Shown one piece after another: positions 20,865 to 30,709 of a stretch of DNA of 35,631 bases (the stretch's first letter is position 1; every line of letters begins with the position of its first letter). The DNA comes from Beroe ovata (lineage: Eukaryota > Ctenophora > Nuda > Beroida > Beroidae), in the NCBI GenBank assembly GCA_946803715.1, contig CAMPET010000148.1:1-35631 (forward strand), read 5' to 3'. Below the pieces are notes generated by a model, which saw nothing but the letters and a program-made list of their open reading frames with translations, had not been told where the DNA came from and did not search any database. The translations under genes and the position numbers were made by a program.

Positions 20865-21846
20865 CCACGCGTGCATACCTAGGAGAAGTATCAGCTCTGC
20901 TTTATCCTCATCCTTCATCCGAGTAAACCCCTGCAAACACACACAGTTGTACATAGTGTTATGTATACACAGTCCTGACTACATAGCTACACAGTGAGAG
21001 TTAGCGGTGTATGTGTATTCTGTATTTGATTTCCCATGTTTGAAAACTCACATCTAATATGTCTGCAGTCAGTCCGGTGTCAATGCTGAGTTCTTCTCTT
21101 CTCTTAACAAAACAAGCAGGGTGGTGCCACGCTTGTTTCTTACCATTCTTTGCCCACTTCAACTCCTTGCCCTCAGCCTGGACCCAGCACCCTGATATCA
21201 CAATCAATAATCAGTTCGAGGTTAGAGAGTAAATCAAAACTGGCAAGTTGGTAGAAATCATTGCAACCTATTCTGACTGCATCTTTTTCAATTGTTGTAA
21301 AACAGCCGCGACACTGGGCTCTAGCAGACTTAGCATATTCGACACACACATCTGCCGACACCTTTTCTCCTGATGAAAGAAGACAACAAATGACTACAGA
21401 TAAGAGGAGACCCACTGAACAGTGACAAGTTGCTAAGAAGATGCACACCTTTCCCAATTCTTACACTTCCACCAACTTTTTCCTTGATTTTAGCCTGGTC
21501 CTCATATCGCAAACTACCAAATCCTTTCATATCCCCAGTTGACTTGAGCCCATTTTTTCTGTCAATGTGAATTCCAGCTTAGTAGAAAACAATTCAACAG
21601 AACTTTAATCAACAGGGGTATCGGAAATAAAAGTTGATAACAATTCAAAAGAAGTTATATCAACTGACAATCAAACCTGAAGAAGCAATTAAAGTGATTC
21701 CACAGAGGCATTTTCCCATCGAAGTGTGTGGATTGAACCATGACTGCTATCCTGACATGATCTTTGGGAATTTTCCCACCACATGTTTTACAAGAAGACC
21801 TGTCTGACTTGGCATACTCAGCAGAAAATGGCAAGTCATCTGACAT
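13363..21846 (-). CDS. PARP1: Poly(ADP-ribose) polymerase 1 (24 exons)
   Basis: This nuclear DNA-break sensor makes poly(ADP-ribose) from NAD+. Exons: 21846-21669, 21577-21449, 21369-21268, 21191-21052, 20930-20879, 20792-20707, 20551-20438, 18622-18538, 18321-18175, 17937-17848, 17715-17539, 17465-17398, 17306-17163, 16884-16821, 16597-16450, 16345-16197, 16052-15947, 15877-15779, 15107-14971, 14633-14548, 14462-14364, 14195-13995, 13898-13751 and 13562-13363. All phases agree, giving about 982 aa (human 1014). Zn1: CKTC...WNHFNC. Zn2: CRGC...WHHPAC. Zn3: CTIC...YEC...TKC. A BRCT domain lies at about 360-435 and WGR at 500-600 ([12 protein letters not shown]). The helical domain precedes the ART domain, whose H-Y-E triad is complete: LLWHGS (~829), SANYCY (~874) and LLYNEY (~955). 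The exon 1 and 12 donors are inferred from phase. Introns carry many tandem repeats. Confidence 0.97.
13575..13735. repeat. 20-bp minisatellite in the last PARP1 intron
   Basis: Seven to eight units of TAACTAGGGGKTTGCTATCG fill the intron between exons 23 and 24. They are diverged by single bases. Confidence 0.85.
14774..14912. repeat. 15-bp CGCCGTAG minisatellite in PARP1 intron 19
   Basis: Two 37-bp units are followed by about five 15-bp units of TCCGCCGTAGMGTCC. An Arg-rich frame on the minus strand across it continues past the exon 19 donor and is not coding. Confidence 0.85.
15140..15778. other. PARP1 intron 18, no gene seen
   Basis: This 670-bp intron (15108-15778) contains a short GCGCGC island at about 15268-15330 and otherwise AT-rich DNA with short open frames lacking any recognisable protein features. 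Confidence 0.5.
16070..16196. repeat. CAGACAGATACACTGA repeats and CA tract in PARP1 intron 16
   Basis: Three to four 18-bp CAGACAGATACACTGA units (16072-16135) grade into an interrupted CA microsatellite (16143-16195) that directly abuts the exon 16 donor. Confidence 0.85.
16634..16797. repeat. 24-bp minisatellite in PARP1 intron 14
   Basis: Six to seven units of ACTGGTGTCAGTGATACGTC plus ATAC repeat here. The 24-bp period keeps all frames open, which creates spurious open frames of TGVSDTSY type on the + strand. Confidence 0.9.
16955..17155. repeat. 23-bp minisatellite in PARP1 intron 13
   Basis: About eight units of ACCATAGTGACAACACTGCT plus GTT repeat here, ending next to exon 13. Confidence 0.9.
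17739..17766. repeat. Short perfect inverted repeat in PARP1 intron 10
   Basis: Arms of 12 bp (TATAACCTAACC and its complement) flank a 4-base loop. The arms contain two GGTTA words. Confidence 0.8.
18725..20395 (+). repeat. 172-bp tandem satellite array in PARP1 intron 7
   Basis: The anchor word GGCGGCCCTTAA recurs at 18855, 19027, 19199, 19371, 19543, 19715, 19886, 20057, 20205 and 20369. Spacing is 172, 172, 172, 172, 172, 171, 171, 148 and 164 bp. A truncated unit precedes the first. The 148-bp unit lacks a 24-bp block. Two subtypes recur: A (TCTAATTGTCCTCGAGCTATG with CTCGCATC) and B (CTTATGGTCCTTACGCTATG with CTTACATG). They tend to alternate. No open frame runs through it. Confidence 0.95.
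20560..20640. repeat. GT-rich microsatellite in PARP1 intron 6
   Basis: An interrupted GT/GTATGT tract lies between exons 7 and 6. Similar CA/GT tracts occur in PARP1 introns at 18415-18455 and 20830-20858. Confidence 0.9.
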
Positions 21847-21850
21847 TCTA

Positions 21851-22028
21851 CTGAAATCAGAACATTATTAAGTCCCTCAAATAACAATATTGTGGGTCCT
21901 TATTGATGGTCTGTAATTGGAGTAGAATGCTTAAGTGGAGGCTAGCAAAAAACATCAAATGGAAATAATGATACTCACTTTGGAATGAAAACAGATAATG
22001 TGAATGATTTCAATGAAATCTAGCTTAC
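21851..22028 (-). other. PARP1: Probable 5' UTR intron of PARP1
   Basis: An acceptor (CTGATTTCAG) lies seven bases upstream of the PARP1 ATG, with a strong donor (GAG|GTAAGC) at 22029/22028. Together they define a 178-bp leader intron. The inferred non-coding exon lies between this donor and the TTC33 stop at 22054, so the PARP1 leader is squeezed against, or overlaps, the TTC33 3' end. Confidence 0.5.
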
Positions 22029-22053
22029 CTCAAACAAATCATATGACATACAC

Positions 22054-22692
22054 TCAATCATGTACCCTTTGACAAATAATACCAGGCCTTGTGATTATAG
22101 GCAATGGACTGACAGTTTTACTTTTCAATTGTTCAATTAATTCACAGATGTAATGCAAATCATCCCATGACTCTACATGTTCTGGATGAAGGTGCAGACT
22201 TTTTTGGATGCATATTTTTGCTAAATATAGTTCACCAATATTCACTTGAGCTCTTGAAAGTCGTTGCCAACTAAATTCACAGGAAGAGTTGTTCAGAACT
22301 GCTTTTTCAGCTGCATCAACAGCTGGATAAATTTCACCCAGTTCTGAATAACACTGAGAAGACAATTCATGAAGTACTGAAAGTTTACATATCACTTCCT
22401 GACATTCAAAATCCTTTTCATTCTCCAGACTTCTTAGATAGTCAACATTCAAATCAATGGCTGCTTTGAATTTAGAAAGAGCTTCCCAATATCTACCATC
22501 TTGTGCAAGAGTATTTCCCTCATTTTTTAAACGTAATGATATAGATTTTGTATCCTCTATTGCGTGGTCAAAACTGTGAGAAACAATATCAGGCATGCAG
22601 GCATCTTGTTCTTCCTCAAAGGCGGTTGCAAATGAAAGTTTCTGTCTACTGGTAAGTCTGAATGATACAGCTGAGGGAGGACACCGTTTCAT
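22054..22692 (-). CDS. TTC33: TTC33-like tetratricopeptide repeat protein
   Basis: 212 codons are open from MKRCPPS. Residues about 50-190 form TPR helices: LRLKNEGNTLAQDGRYWEAL, then PAVDAAEKAV, SWQRLSRAQVNIGELYLAK and SLHLHPEHVESW. Order and wording match the central TPR region of vertebrate TTC33 (262 aa), a small TPR protein of poorly known function. The long C-terminal tail of the vertebrate protein is missing. TPRs mediate protein-protein contacts. An upstream exon is possible: 23087-23034 encodes 18 codons from an ATG, ends at a donor (CGG|GTAAAA) in phase 0, and matches an acceptor (CTACAG) 10 bases upstream of the ATG at 22692. PARP1 follows 207 bp downstream on the same strand. Confidence 0.75.
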   Translation of the reverse strand: MKRCPPSAVSFRLTSRQKLSFATAFEEEQDACMPDIVSHSFDHAIEDTKSISLRLKNEGNTLAQDGRYWEALSKFKAAIDLNVDYLRSLENEKDFECQEVICKLSVLHELSSQCYSELGEIYPAVDAAEKAVLNNSSCEFSWQRLSRAQVNIGELYLAKICIQKSLHLHPEHVESWDDLHYICELIEQLKSKTVSPLPIITRPGIICQRVHD

Positions 22693-23033
22693 GATTTCTA
22701 TCTGTAGAACAGTTAAAACTTCACAATTTCTATTTTCAGTATATCATTGGAACCACTTTGATGAATAGTAGCAATGGTAGGGAGTTGTCCTACATATCAT
22801 AAATGAATAAATAAATATTTTGATGAAACATCAACACTAGTTGCAATGGGGTTGCAATCATTTGCAATTGGGTTGCAATATATGTCATATGGTTCATTGA
22901 ACATTGAGCTTGAGCTTTCAGCGATGATTAGAGAAATTAAGGTTCGAAAATGAAAAACAAAAAAGCAGGAAACTCTGTTCTGACATATCACTCTTCATAA
23001 ATTCAAATCATTGAATTAAATTATCTATTTTAC

Positions 23034-23087
23034 CCGTTCAGCATTCAAAGCTGGTGCAACGTTGCCTAGCGATGCTTGACGAAGCAT
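23034..23087 (-). CDS. TTC33: Possible first coding exon of the TTC33-like gene
   Basis: ATG at 23087 opens 18 codons (MLRQASLGNVAPALNAER) up to a GTAAAA donor. Joined in phase 0 to the acceptor upstream of 22692, it adds an in-frame N-terminus. There is no family conservation to confirm it. The 341-bp intervening stretch has no other gene. Confidence 0.35.
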
Positions 23088-23149
23088 AGACTCGACTTTA
23101 TCAGCAATAAACAAATGCAACGCATTAACCATTAACGCAAGTGTTGCAT

Positions 23150-23960
23150 AGCGGCTTTATGATGCATTGCAATTGATGCGATGCAATGTCCATGTCATCA
23201 TTCCACTGTTTCGTGCGCGCGCCTCACTGCACGTTTACTCGCTTGCGCTTTCAAGTGCAATCAGTCAACCTACATTGAAAGCTAAATAATAGATTTGCAA
23301 GGTATTTCATTTTCATTCCGGCTTTCGCGCAAAAAAATTAGCCCGTGACATTGACACTTGCGCGTGTTCGTTGCTACCGGGCGCCGCGCCCATTTCGTGG
23401 TTTGTAAAATTTGTCTTATCTTTCTTTTTGGCCTTCAGTTTCAGCTGCGCGTGTGCACACGTTGCGCGCCCCTGTTCTACTCAGTGAACTGAAAAGTCGT
23501 AAAACGGAGACGCGCAGCGCGCGCGGAGTATTTGGGCCACGCAGCGCAGGAACAGCTGCGCGGCGTACGATCACAGAGCTTAAGTAAAATGACATTCACA
23601 TTTTCGGATGCTACTTTTATCTGTTCACTATTTCTCTCGCCTCGACCGATTGAAGCGCGCGCGAGAGATAGTGGACAGATTTGCCGGATGTTATCTGTCC
23701 ACTGTTTTTTGCACGCGGCGCGCGCGCCTTCATAGGCCAAAACTGCTTCGGCCTTCGATGAAGGCGCGCGCGCAAGAAACAGTGGACAGATTACATCTGG
23801 CATGGTCAGATAATATCCGGGAATGCTAAAGGGCGCGCATTGTGTGCATTCGCGCTTGAAATAGATCAGATACTATTTATGGTCGCGCGCAGCAGTTTTC
23901 ACTCGCTCATCCTGGATCAATAGTAATCGCGTTGGATCGAAGGGCATTAAGATTGCGCCC
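23150..23960. promoter_or_regulatory. GC-rich island upstream of TTC33
   Basis: Several GCGCGC-rich blocks (23215-23225, 23515-23565, 23655-23665, 23715-23730, 23763-23775 and 23832-23890) lie in an otherwise AT-rich region upstream of TTC33. It could be a CpG-type promoter, or non-autonomous elements rich in inverted repeats. Open frames here are Arg/Ala-rich by composition and not convincing as genes. Confidence 0.4.
23670..23791. repeat. Nested hairpin cluster built on ATCTGTCCACT
   Basis: AGTGGACAGAT (23670-23680) pairs with ATCTGTCCACT (23693-23703) across 12 bases. The second arm also starts a longer inverted repeat, 23693-23733 against 23757-23791: about 34 bp with one mismatch and one 7-base insertion. 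Its loop holds a further AGGCC/GGCCT pair. The two hairpins are mutually exclusive. Confidence 0.8.
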
Positions 23961-24083
23961 CAATGGCCTTTTTTTCGACTAGACTGAGCGCCATATCGGT
24001 GCAATTCTAACAGAAGTTGCATCCAAGGCGCAACTCGCTCCTTAGATTAAGCTGAGTCGAAAAAAGGACATTTGGGCGCAATT
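23951..24083. repeat. Fold-back (MITE-like) element
   Basis: GATTGCGCCCCAATGGCC plus a T-run and CGACT (23951-23989) is matched in inverse orientation at about 24050-24083. The arms are about 33-39 bp with a few mismatches. The roughly 60-base interior holds a smaller inverted repeat (GCAATTCT / AGAAGTTGC). No transposase is present, and a target-site duplication is not evident. Confidence 0.6.
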
Positions 24084-24639
24084 AGGCACCAATTTGGCGC
24101 AGTTGAATTCGATGCAATTATTATTTGACTTATTATTTGATAAGGCTGACTAATAAAAGCAAGCTTATTTTTTGAGCTAGCTCCTTTTTATGGAGAATGA
24201 GTAGAAAAAATATCATGTGATATCCCGAATAATTTAACAATATCCCGAAATTCAAAGTTAAAAACTCCTTGCCAAAGATCAATATAAAATTCTGCAATTT
24301 TGAAACTGGTAAAAGAAATTGCTTTCCTTCAATTCAATCAGGATAATTAAACAATTAAAATTATTCTTCTGGTAGCTGGAAAACAGTTTTTTGTGCCGAA
24401 TCAAAATAAAGTAACAAATTCCACCAAAATAGTTCACAAAATTGTCCAACATTTCGCATTCTGAAGCGGTGAGGATGGAGTTGTCGCATCTTTTTTGGCG
24501 AACGTGACGTCATTACATCTCGACCTTGCTCAATGCTCTCTCTGAGGGATAGAATAGCCAGAGTTTCTGATATTTCATGATACGAAGGGCAAGGTTAATA
24601 AGAGGATAAGACCAAGAGGGGAACCTGTTCCTTTGCGTG

Positions 24640-24960
24640 AATGAGTGATGTGTTTTTGATAATTTTTATTCAAGAATTTAACTTTTCAATTATGAATTTT
24701 GACTTTTTTTTCAATTATAACTTTCCGTTCAATTTGATTTTTGGTTTTGAATTTTGAATTAAATTTCAAATTTAGATTTTGAATTAAATTTAGATTTTGG
24801 CTTAAATTTTGAATTGAATTTTGAATTGAATTTTGAATTGAATTTTGAATTAAATTTTGAATTTGATTTCTAATGTAAAGTTTTTAATTTTTCGTTTACG
24901 AGTTTTTAATTGAAATTTTTTTGAATTCATTTTGTTTAATTCGAATTGATTATTTGAAAC
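24640..24960. repeat. AT-rich TTTTGAATT repeats
   Basis: Low-complexity variants of TTTTGAATTAAATTTTGAAT repeat here. The same word family recurs at 26185-26280, 26515-26610, 28095-28190 and 29490-29585, inside the large tandem array. No gene is seen from 24084 to 25040. Confidence 0.8.
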
Positions 24961-25042
24961 TTATAATTTTACATCATTGTTTTCATTTTTCATATTCTTA
25001 TTTTCAATTTCGGTTCCGATTTTTGTTCTTGATTTTGTTGAT

Positions 25043-25172
25043 TTGATAAGAGAAAGTAAGTAGATTCTCTTTTACTCTGTTCACAAATGAAATGCGTCTT
25101 TTAATTGCAATTAAAAAGACGCATTTCATTTGTAAACAGAGTCAAAAGAGAATTTACTAACTATCTCTCATC
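25043..25172. repeat. Near-perfect 130-bp palindrome
   Basis: Arms of about 62-65 bp meet at AATTGCAATT (centre near 25109) with almost no loop. The right arm repeats the left in inverse with only a few substitutions and two one-base indels, for example AAATGAAATGCGTC against GACGCATTTCATTT. Transcribed, it would form one long hairpin. Confidence 0.9.
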
Positions 25173-25602
25173 GTAACTAATGGGACTCTTATTCAATCGT
25201 CCAATTCATGAACTTTGATGATTTGTTTTGCAATGAAGTGAGATGTAAGGGTGATGTAAGCCTTGAGGGAGAATTCTCGTTCAGAAAGGGGGAAAAGAAA
25301 GTAAAAGTCAATCAAAACTTATCTTTTGAAATCCTCATTTCTCCCTGTCTTTACTGTGTCTTTACTGTGTCTTTCAGTGTCCTTTCTGTGTCTCCTGCGT
25401 TGTACTTCGTGTCTCCACCGAATCATCTGAAAATATTTATGTCAGACACTACCTTTGGAGCAGCAGATTAGGTATATTTGTTAAGTTAAGATTTCAGAAA
25501 AATCACCTCCGACACTAACTGTCTCCACCACCTATCTGTAGATGTGCCCACTGATTTTGTCCTTCCTGCGTCTTTCCCGCGTCTCTCCCGCGTCTCTCCA
25601 GC

Positions 25603-25929
25603 GTGCATTATGAAAAGATGAGGGGTGAGGGACTACTAGACATTGAAAAGACAATACCGAAGAAAGAACGAAAACATCTCAACCTTTCTTCGGCCTCCAA
25701 CTTTCTTGTTTTGTCCACCAACTGTCTCTCCCGCGTCTCTCCCGCGTCTCTTCTGCTTCTCTCCAGCGTGCATTATGAAAAGAAGAGGGGTGAGGGACTG
25801 CTAGACATTGAAAAGACAACACCGAAGAAAGAAAGAAAACATCTCAACCTTTCTTCGGCCTCCAACTTTCTTGTTTTGCTCACCAACTGTCCGCTATGTC
25901 CACCAATTGTCGCTGTATCTGAGGGATAA
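25603..25929 (+). repeat. 165-bp direct repeat with open frame
   Basis: GCGTGCATTATGAAAAG starts units at about 25602 and 25767, 165 bp (55 codons) apart, so a frame with HYEK-RGEGLLDIEKT and KERKHLNLSSASNFLVL repeats in register. The same pair recurs at 27498-27830, and a partial copy at about 29036-29130. The protein resembles nothing recognised, and no start context or splice evidence supports coding. Confidence 0.6.
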
Positions 25930-26695
25930 AATGGACACAGTTTCTGATATTTCATAGAAACATGATAAAAATAATATAAACCTACTACTAGCCTGATCCT
26001 GTATCTACCTTCCTATGAAATGTGCGTGATCAATGCGTGAATGCGTGATGTTCTAATTTTGATTATCTGTGTTTTTGATTATTGTTTTCCAATTATGATT
26101 TTTTTCCATTTTTCTAATTGATGATTTTTTCTTAAATCTTAACTTTCCGTACAATTTGATTTTTGTTTTTTGAACTTACAATTTTGAATTAAATTTTGAA
26201 TTAAATTTTGAATTTTGAATTAAATTTTGGATTTTGAATTAAATTTTGGATTTTGAATTAAATTTCAAATTTCAATAAAATTTTAGATATGANATTCTCA
26301 CTATTATAAACCTACTACTAGCCTGATCCTGTATCTACCTTCCTATGAAATGTGTGTGATCAATGCGTGAATGCGTGATGTTCTAATTTTGATTATCTGT
26401 GTTTTTAATTATTGTTTTTCCAATTATGATTTTTTCAATTTTTCTAATTGATGACTTTTGCTTGAATTTTAACTTTCCGTACAATTTGATTTTTGTTTTT
26501 TGAACTTACAATTTTAATTGAATTTTGAATTTTGAATTAAATTTTGAATTTTGAATTAAATTTTGAATTTTGAATTAAATTTTGAATTTTGAATTAAATT
26601 TTGAATTTTTGTTTTTGTATTTTTAATCGATATTTTTTTTGAATTGTTGAATTATTTATTTTCTTTTGGTCAATTTTGTGTTGTTTGGCTATGTG

Positions 26696-26905
26696 TTAAG
26701 TGAACAACCTCGTGAAAACCTGAAAATAAAACCTGAGCAGAAAAAGGGTACGGTATTTTAGGGGGTTAAATAACTTATCTTCTGCGAGTCTCTGTCCACC
26801 TTGTAACCCAGTGTGCGTAGCTCCAGTGTAACTCGCTGTGTAACTCCTCTGTCCATTATGAAATATACAAGTATAAGTTTGAGAAGGAGAACCTGACTCA
26901 CTCAA
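26696..26905 (-). other. 69-codon open frame repeated three times
   Basis: This frame (starting MSESGSPSQTYTC) is present at 26905-26696, 28483-28274 and 29881-29672, with one residue changed in the second copy (Ser2 to Gly). Near-identity follows from recent duplication of the whole unit, so conservation is not evidence of coding. The product is not recognised. Confidence 0.2.
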
Positions 26906-27158
26906 TCACACTTTCTTGAATTTTGAAGGGAGAAATTGTCTCACCTGTTCTTCAGTCTTCTTTCAACTTGTCGTCCACTATCGTCTCGTGGCCACCAAAT
27001 ACCGTCCATGATTAGTCCATCCAATATGAAATAAACACGATGTCAGAAGCTGTGACATTGAGGAGGAAAATTGACCCAAGCATTGTGAAATTGTAAGCGT
27101 GTCTCACCTATTTTGCTCCCTTCATACAAACCAACTCGAGACGAAGAAATAAGCTGCT

Positions 27159-27262
27159 GTCCACTAACTGTCTCCACTATCTGTAGATGTGTCCACTAAC
27201 TGTCTCCACTATCTGTAGATGTGTCCACTAACTGTCTCCACTATCTGTCCCATCTGTAGATG
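27159..27262. repeat. 32-bp GTCCACTAACTGTCTCCACT minisatellite
   Basis: Units start at 27159, 27191 and 27223 (period 32). The same minisatellite recurs at about 27414-27480, 28737-28805, 28950-29015, 30135-30245, 30389-30460 and 30609-30640, once or twice per sub-repeat of the large array. Confidence 0.9.
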
Positions 27263-30200
27263 TGTCCACTGCCGTCCACCGCGTTATGAAAAGATAAGAA
27301 GTTAGATTTGGGACATTGAACATTGATTGAGCATCATTTGAGAGGAAAGTTGTCCCACCTATTTTCCTCTTCTGTCTTCATACAAACCAACTCGAGACGA
27401 AAAAATAAGCAGCTGTCCACTAACTGTCTCCACTATCTGTAGATGTGTCCACTAACTGTCTCCACTATCTGTAGATGTCTCTTCCGCGTCTCTCCAGCGT
27501 GCATTATGAAAAGATGAGGGGTGAGGGACTGCTAGACATTGAAAAGACAATACCGAGGAAAGAACGAAAACATCTCAACCTTTCTTCGGCCTCCAACTTT
27601 CTTGTTCTGTCCACCAACTGTCCTTCCTGCGTCTCTCCTGCGTCTCTTCTGCTTCTCTCCAGCGTGCATTATGAAAAGATGAGGGGTGAGGGACTGCTAA
27701 ACATTGAAAAGACAACACCAAAGAAAGAAAGAAAACATCTCAACCTTTCTTCGGCCTCCAACTTCCTTGTTTTGTCCACCAACTGTCCGCTATGTCCACC
27801 AATTGTCGCTGTATCTGAGGGATATAATGGACACAGTATCTGATATTTCATCGGAACATGATGAAAATAATATTCTCACTATTATAAACCTACTACTAGC
27901 CTGATCCTGTATCTACCTTCCTATGAAATGTGTGTGATCAATGCGTGAATGCGTGATGTTCTAATTTTGATTATCTGTGTTTTTAATTATTGTTTTTCCA
28001 ATTATGATTTTTTCAATTTTTCTAATTGATGATTTTTGCTTGAATTTTAACTTTCCGTACAATTTGATTTTTGTTTTTTGAACTTACAATTTTAATTGAA
28101 TTTTGAATTTTGAATTAAATTTTGAATTTTGAATTAAATTTTGAATTTTGAATTAAATTTTGAATTTTGAATTAAATTTTGAATTTTTGTTTTTGTATTT
28201 TTAATCGATATTTTTTTTGAATTCTTGAATTATTAATTTTCTTTTGGTCAATTTTGTGTTGTTTGGCTATGTGTTAAGTGAACAACCTCGTGAAAACCTG
28301 AAAATAAAACCTGAGCAGAAAAAGGGTACGGTATTTTAGGGGGTTAAATAACTTATCTTCTGCGAGTCTCTGTCCACCTTGTAACCCAGTGTGCGTAGCT
28401 CCAGTGTAACTCGCTGTGTAACTCCTCTGTCCATTATGAAATATACAAGTATAAGTTTGAGAAGGAGAACCTGACTCACCCAATCACACTTTCTTGAATT
28501 TTGAAGGGAGAAATTGTCTCACCTGTTCTTCAGTCTTCTTTCAACTTGTCGTCCACTATCGTCTCGTGGCCACCAAATACCGTCCATGATTAGTCCATCC
28601 AATATGAAATAAACACGATGTCAGAAGCTGTGACATTGAGGAGGAAAATTGACCCAAGCATTGTGAAATTGTAAGCGTGTCTCACCTATTTTGCTCCCTT
28701 CATACAAACCAACTCGAGACGAAGAAATAAGCTGCTGTCCACTAACTGTCTCCACTATCTGTAGATGTGTCCACTAACTGTCTCCACTATCTGTAGATGT
28801 GTCCACTACCGTCCACCGCGTTATGAAAAGACAAGAAGTTAGATTTGGGACAATGAATTTGGATGGAGCATTATTTGAGAGGAAAGTTGTCCCACCTTTT
28901 TTCCTCTTCTGTCTTCATACAAACCAACTCGAGACGAAAAAATAAGCAGCTGTCCACTAACTGTCTCCACTATCTGTAGATGTGTCCACTAACTGTCTCC
29001 ACTATCTGTAGATGTCTCTTCCGCGTCTCTCCCGCGTGCATTATGAAAAGATGAGGGGTCAGGGACTTCTAGACATTGAAAAGACAACACCAAGGAAAGA
29101 ACGAAAACATCTCAACCTTTCTTCGGCCGTCATGGAAACATGATCCAACGCGATAACTGTTGCTGTCCGCTATGTCCACCAATTGTCGCTGTATCTGAGG
29201 GGTAAAATGGACACAGTTTCTGATATTTCATCGGAACATGATGAAAATAATATTCTCACAATCATTAACCTACTACTAGCCTGATCCTGAATCTACCTTC
29301 CTATGAAATGTGCGTGATCAATGCGTGAATGCGTGATGTTCTAATTTTGATTCTCTCTGTTTTTGATTATTGATTTCCAATTATGATTTTTTTCTATTAT
29401 ATTTTTCTATTTTATTTTTCTAATTGATGATTTTTTTTAAAATTTTAACTTTCCGTACAATTTGATTTTTGTTTTTTGAACTTACAATTTTAATTGAATT
29501 TTGAATTTTGAATTAAATTTTGAATTTTGAATTAAATTTTGAATTTTGAATTAAATTTTGAATTTTGAATTAAATTTTGAATTTTTGTTTTTGTATTTTT
29601 AATCGATATTTTTTTTGAATTCTTGAATTATTAATTTTCTTTTGGTCAATTTTGTGTTGTTTGGCTATGTGTTAAGTGAACAACCTCGTGAAAACCTGAA
29701 AATAAAACCTGAGCAGAAAAAGGGTACGGTATTTTAGGGGGTTAAATAACTTATCTTCTGCGAGTCTCTGTCCACCTTGTAACCCAGTGTGCGTAGCTCC
29801 AGTGTAACTCGCTGTGTAACTCCTCTGTCCATTATGAAATATACAAGTATAAGTTTGAGAAGGAGAACCTGACTCACTCAATCACACTTTCTTGAATTTT
29901 GAAGGGAGAAATTGTCTCACCTGTTCTTCAGTCTTCTTTCAACTTGTCGTCCACTATCGTCTCGTGGCCACCAAATACCGTCCATGATTAGTCCATCCAA
30001 TATGAAATAAACACGATGTCAGAAGCTGTGACATTGAGGAGGAAAATTGACCCAAGCATTGTGAAATTGTAAGCGTGTCTCACCTATTTTGCTCCCTTCA
30101 TACAAACCAACTCGAGACGAAGAAATAAGCTGCTGTCCACTAACTGTCTCCACTATCTGTAGATGTGTCCACTAACTGTCTCCACTATCTGTAGATGTGT

Positions 30201-30709
30201 CCACTAACTGTCTCCACTATCTGTCCCATCTGTAGATGTGTCCACTGCCGTCCACCGCGTTATGAAAAGATAAGAAGTTAGATTTGGGACATTGAACATT
30301 GATTGAGCATCATTTGAGAGGAAAGTTGTCCCACCTATTTTCCTCTTCTGTCTTCATACAAACCAACTCGAGACGAAAAAATAAGCAGCTGTCCACTAAC
30401 TGTCTCCACTATCTGTAGATGTGTCCACTAACTGTCTCCACTATCTGTAGATGTGTCCACTACCGTCCACCGCGTTATGAAAAGACAAGAAGTTAGATTT
30501 GGGACTTTGAATTTGGACGGAGCATTATTTGAGAGGAAAGTTGTCCCACCTATTTTCCTCTTCTGTCTTCATACAAACCAACTAACTCGAGACGAAGAAA
30601 TAAGCTGCTGTCCACTAACTGTCTCCACTATCTGTAGATGTGTCCACTTTCACCACTATCTGTTGTTCACTGCTCACGTCTCACCGTATATATGCGGAAA
30701 GAAAAATGA

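Larger units (their letters stand above)
25560..30700. repeat. Higher-order tandem array, about 1.4-1.6-kb units
   Basis: The marker CCTACTACTAGCCTGATCCT recurs at 25981, 26311, 27889 and 29269, and TTGTTTGGCTATGTGTTAAG at 26681, 28259 and 29657 (spacing 1578 and 1398). Copies are almost identical over hundreds of bases. Each unit contains, in order: an AT-rich TTTTGAATT tract, a segment with a conserved 69-codon minus-strand frame, sub-repeats with CAACTCGAGACGA (seven copies), 32-bp minisatellites and a 165-bp repeat. A single N at 26293 joins two overlapping copies. No confident gene is present. It is probably satellite DNA or a recent segmental duplication. Confidence 0.9.

Noticed and set aside
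22797-22991. Minus-strand frame upstream of TTC33 as coding
   Set aside because: It lies within the proposed first intron, shows no homology and does not join in frame to the TPR exon.
25560-30700. CRISPR-like array
   Set aside because: The repeats are nested tandem units without unique spacers, in an animal genome; no cas genes.
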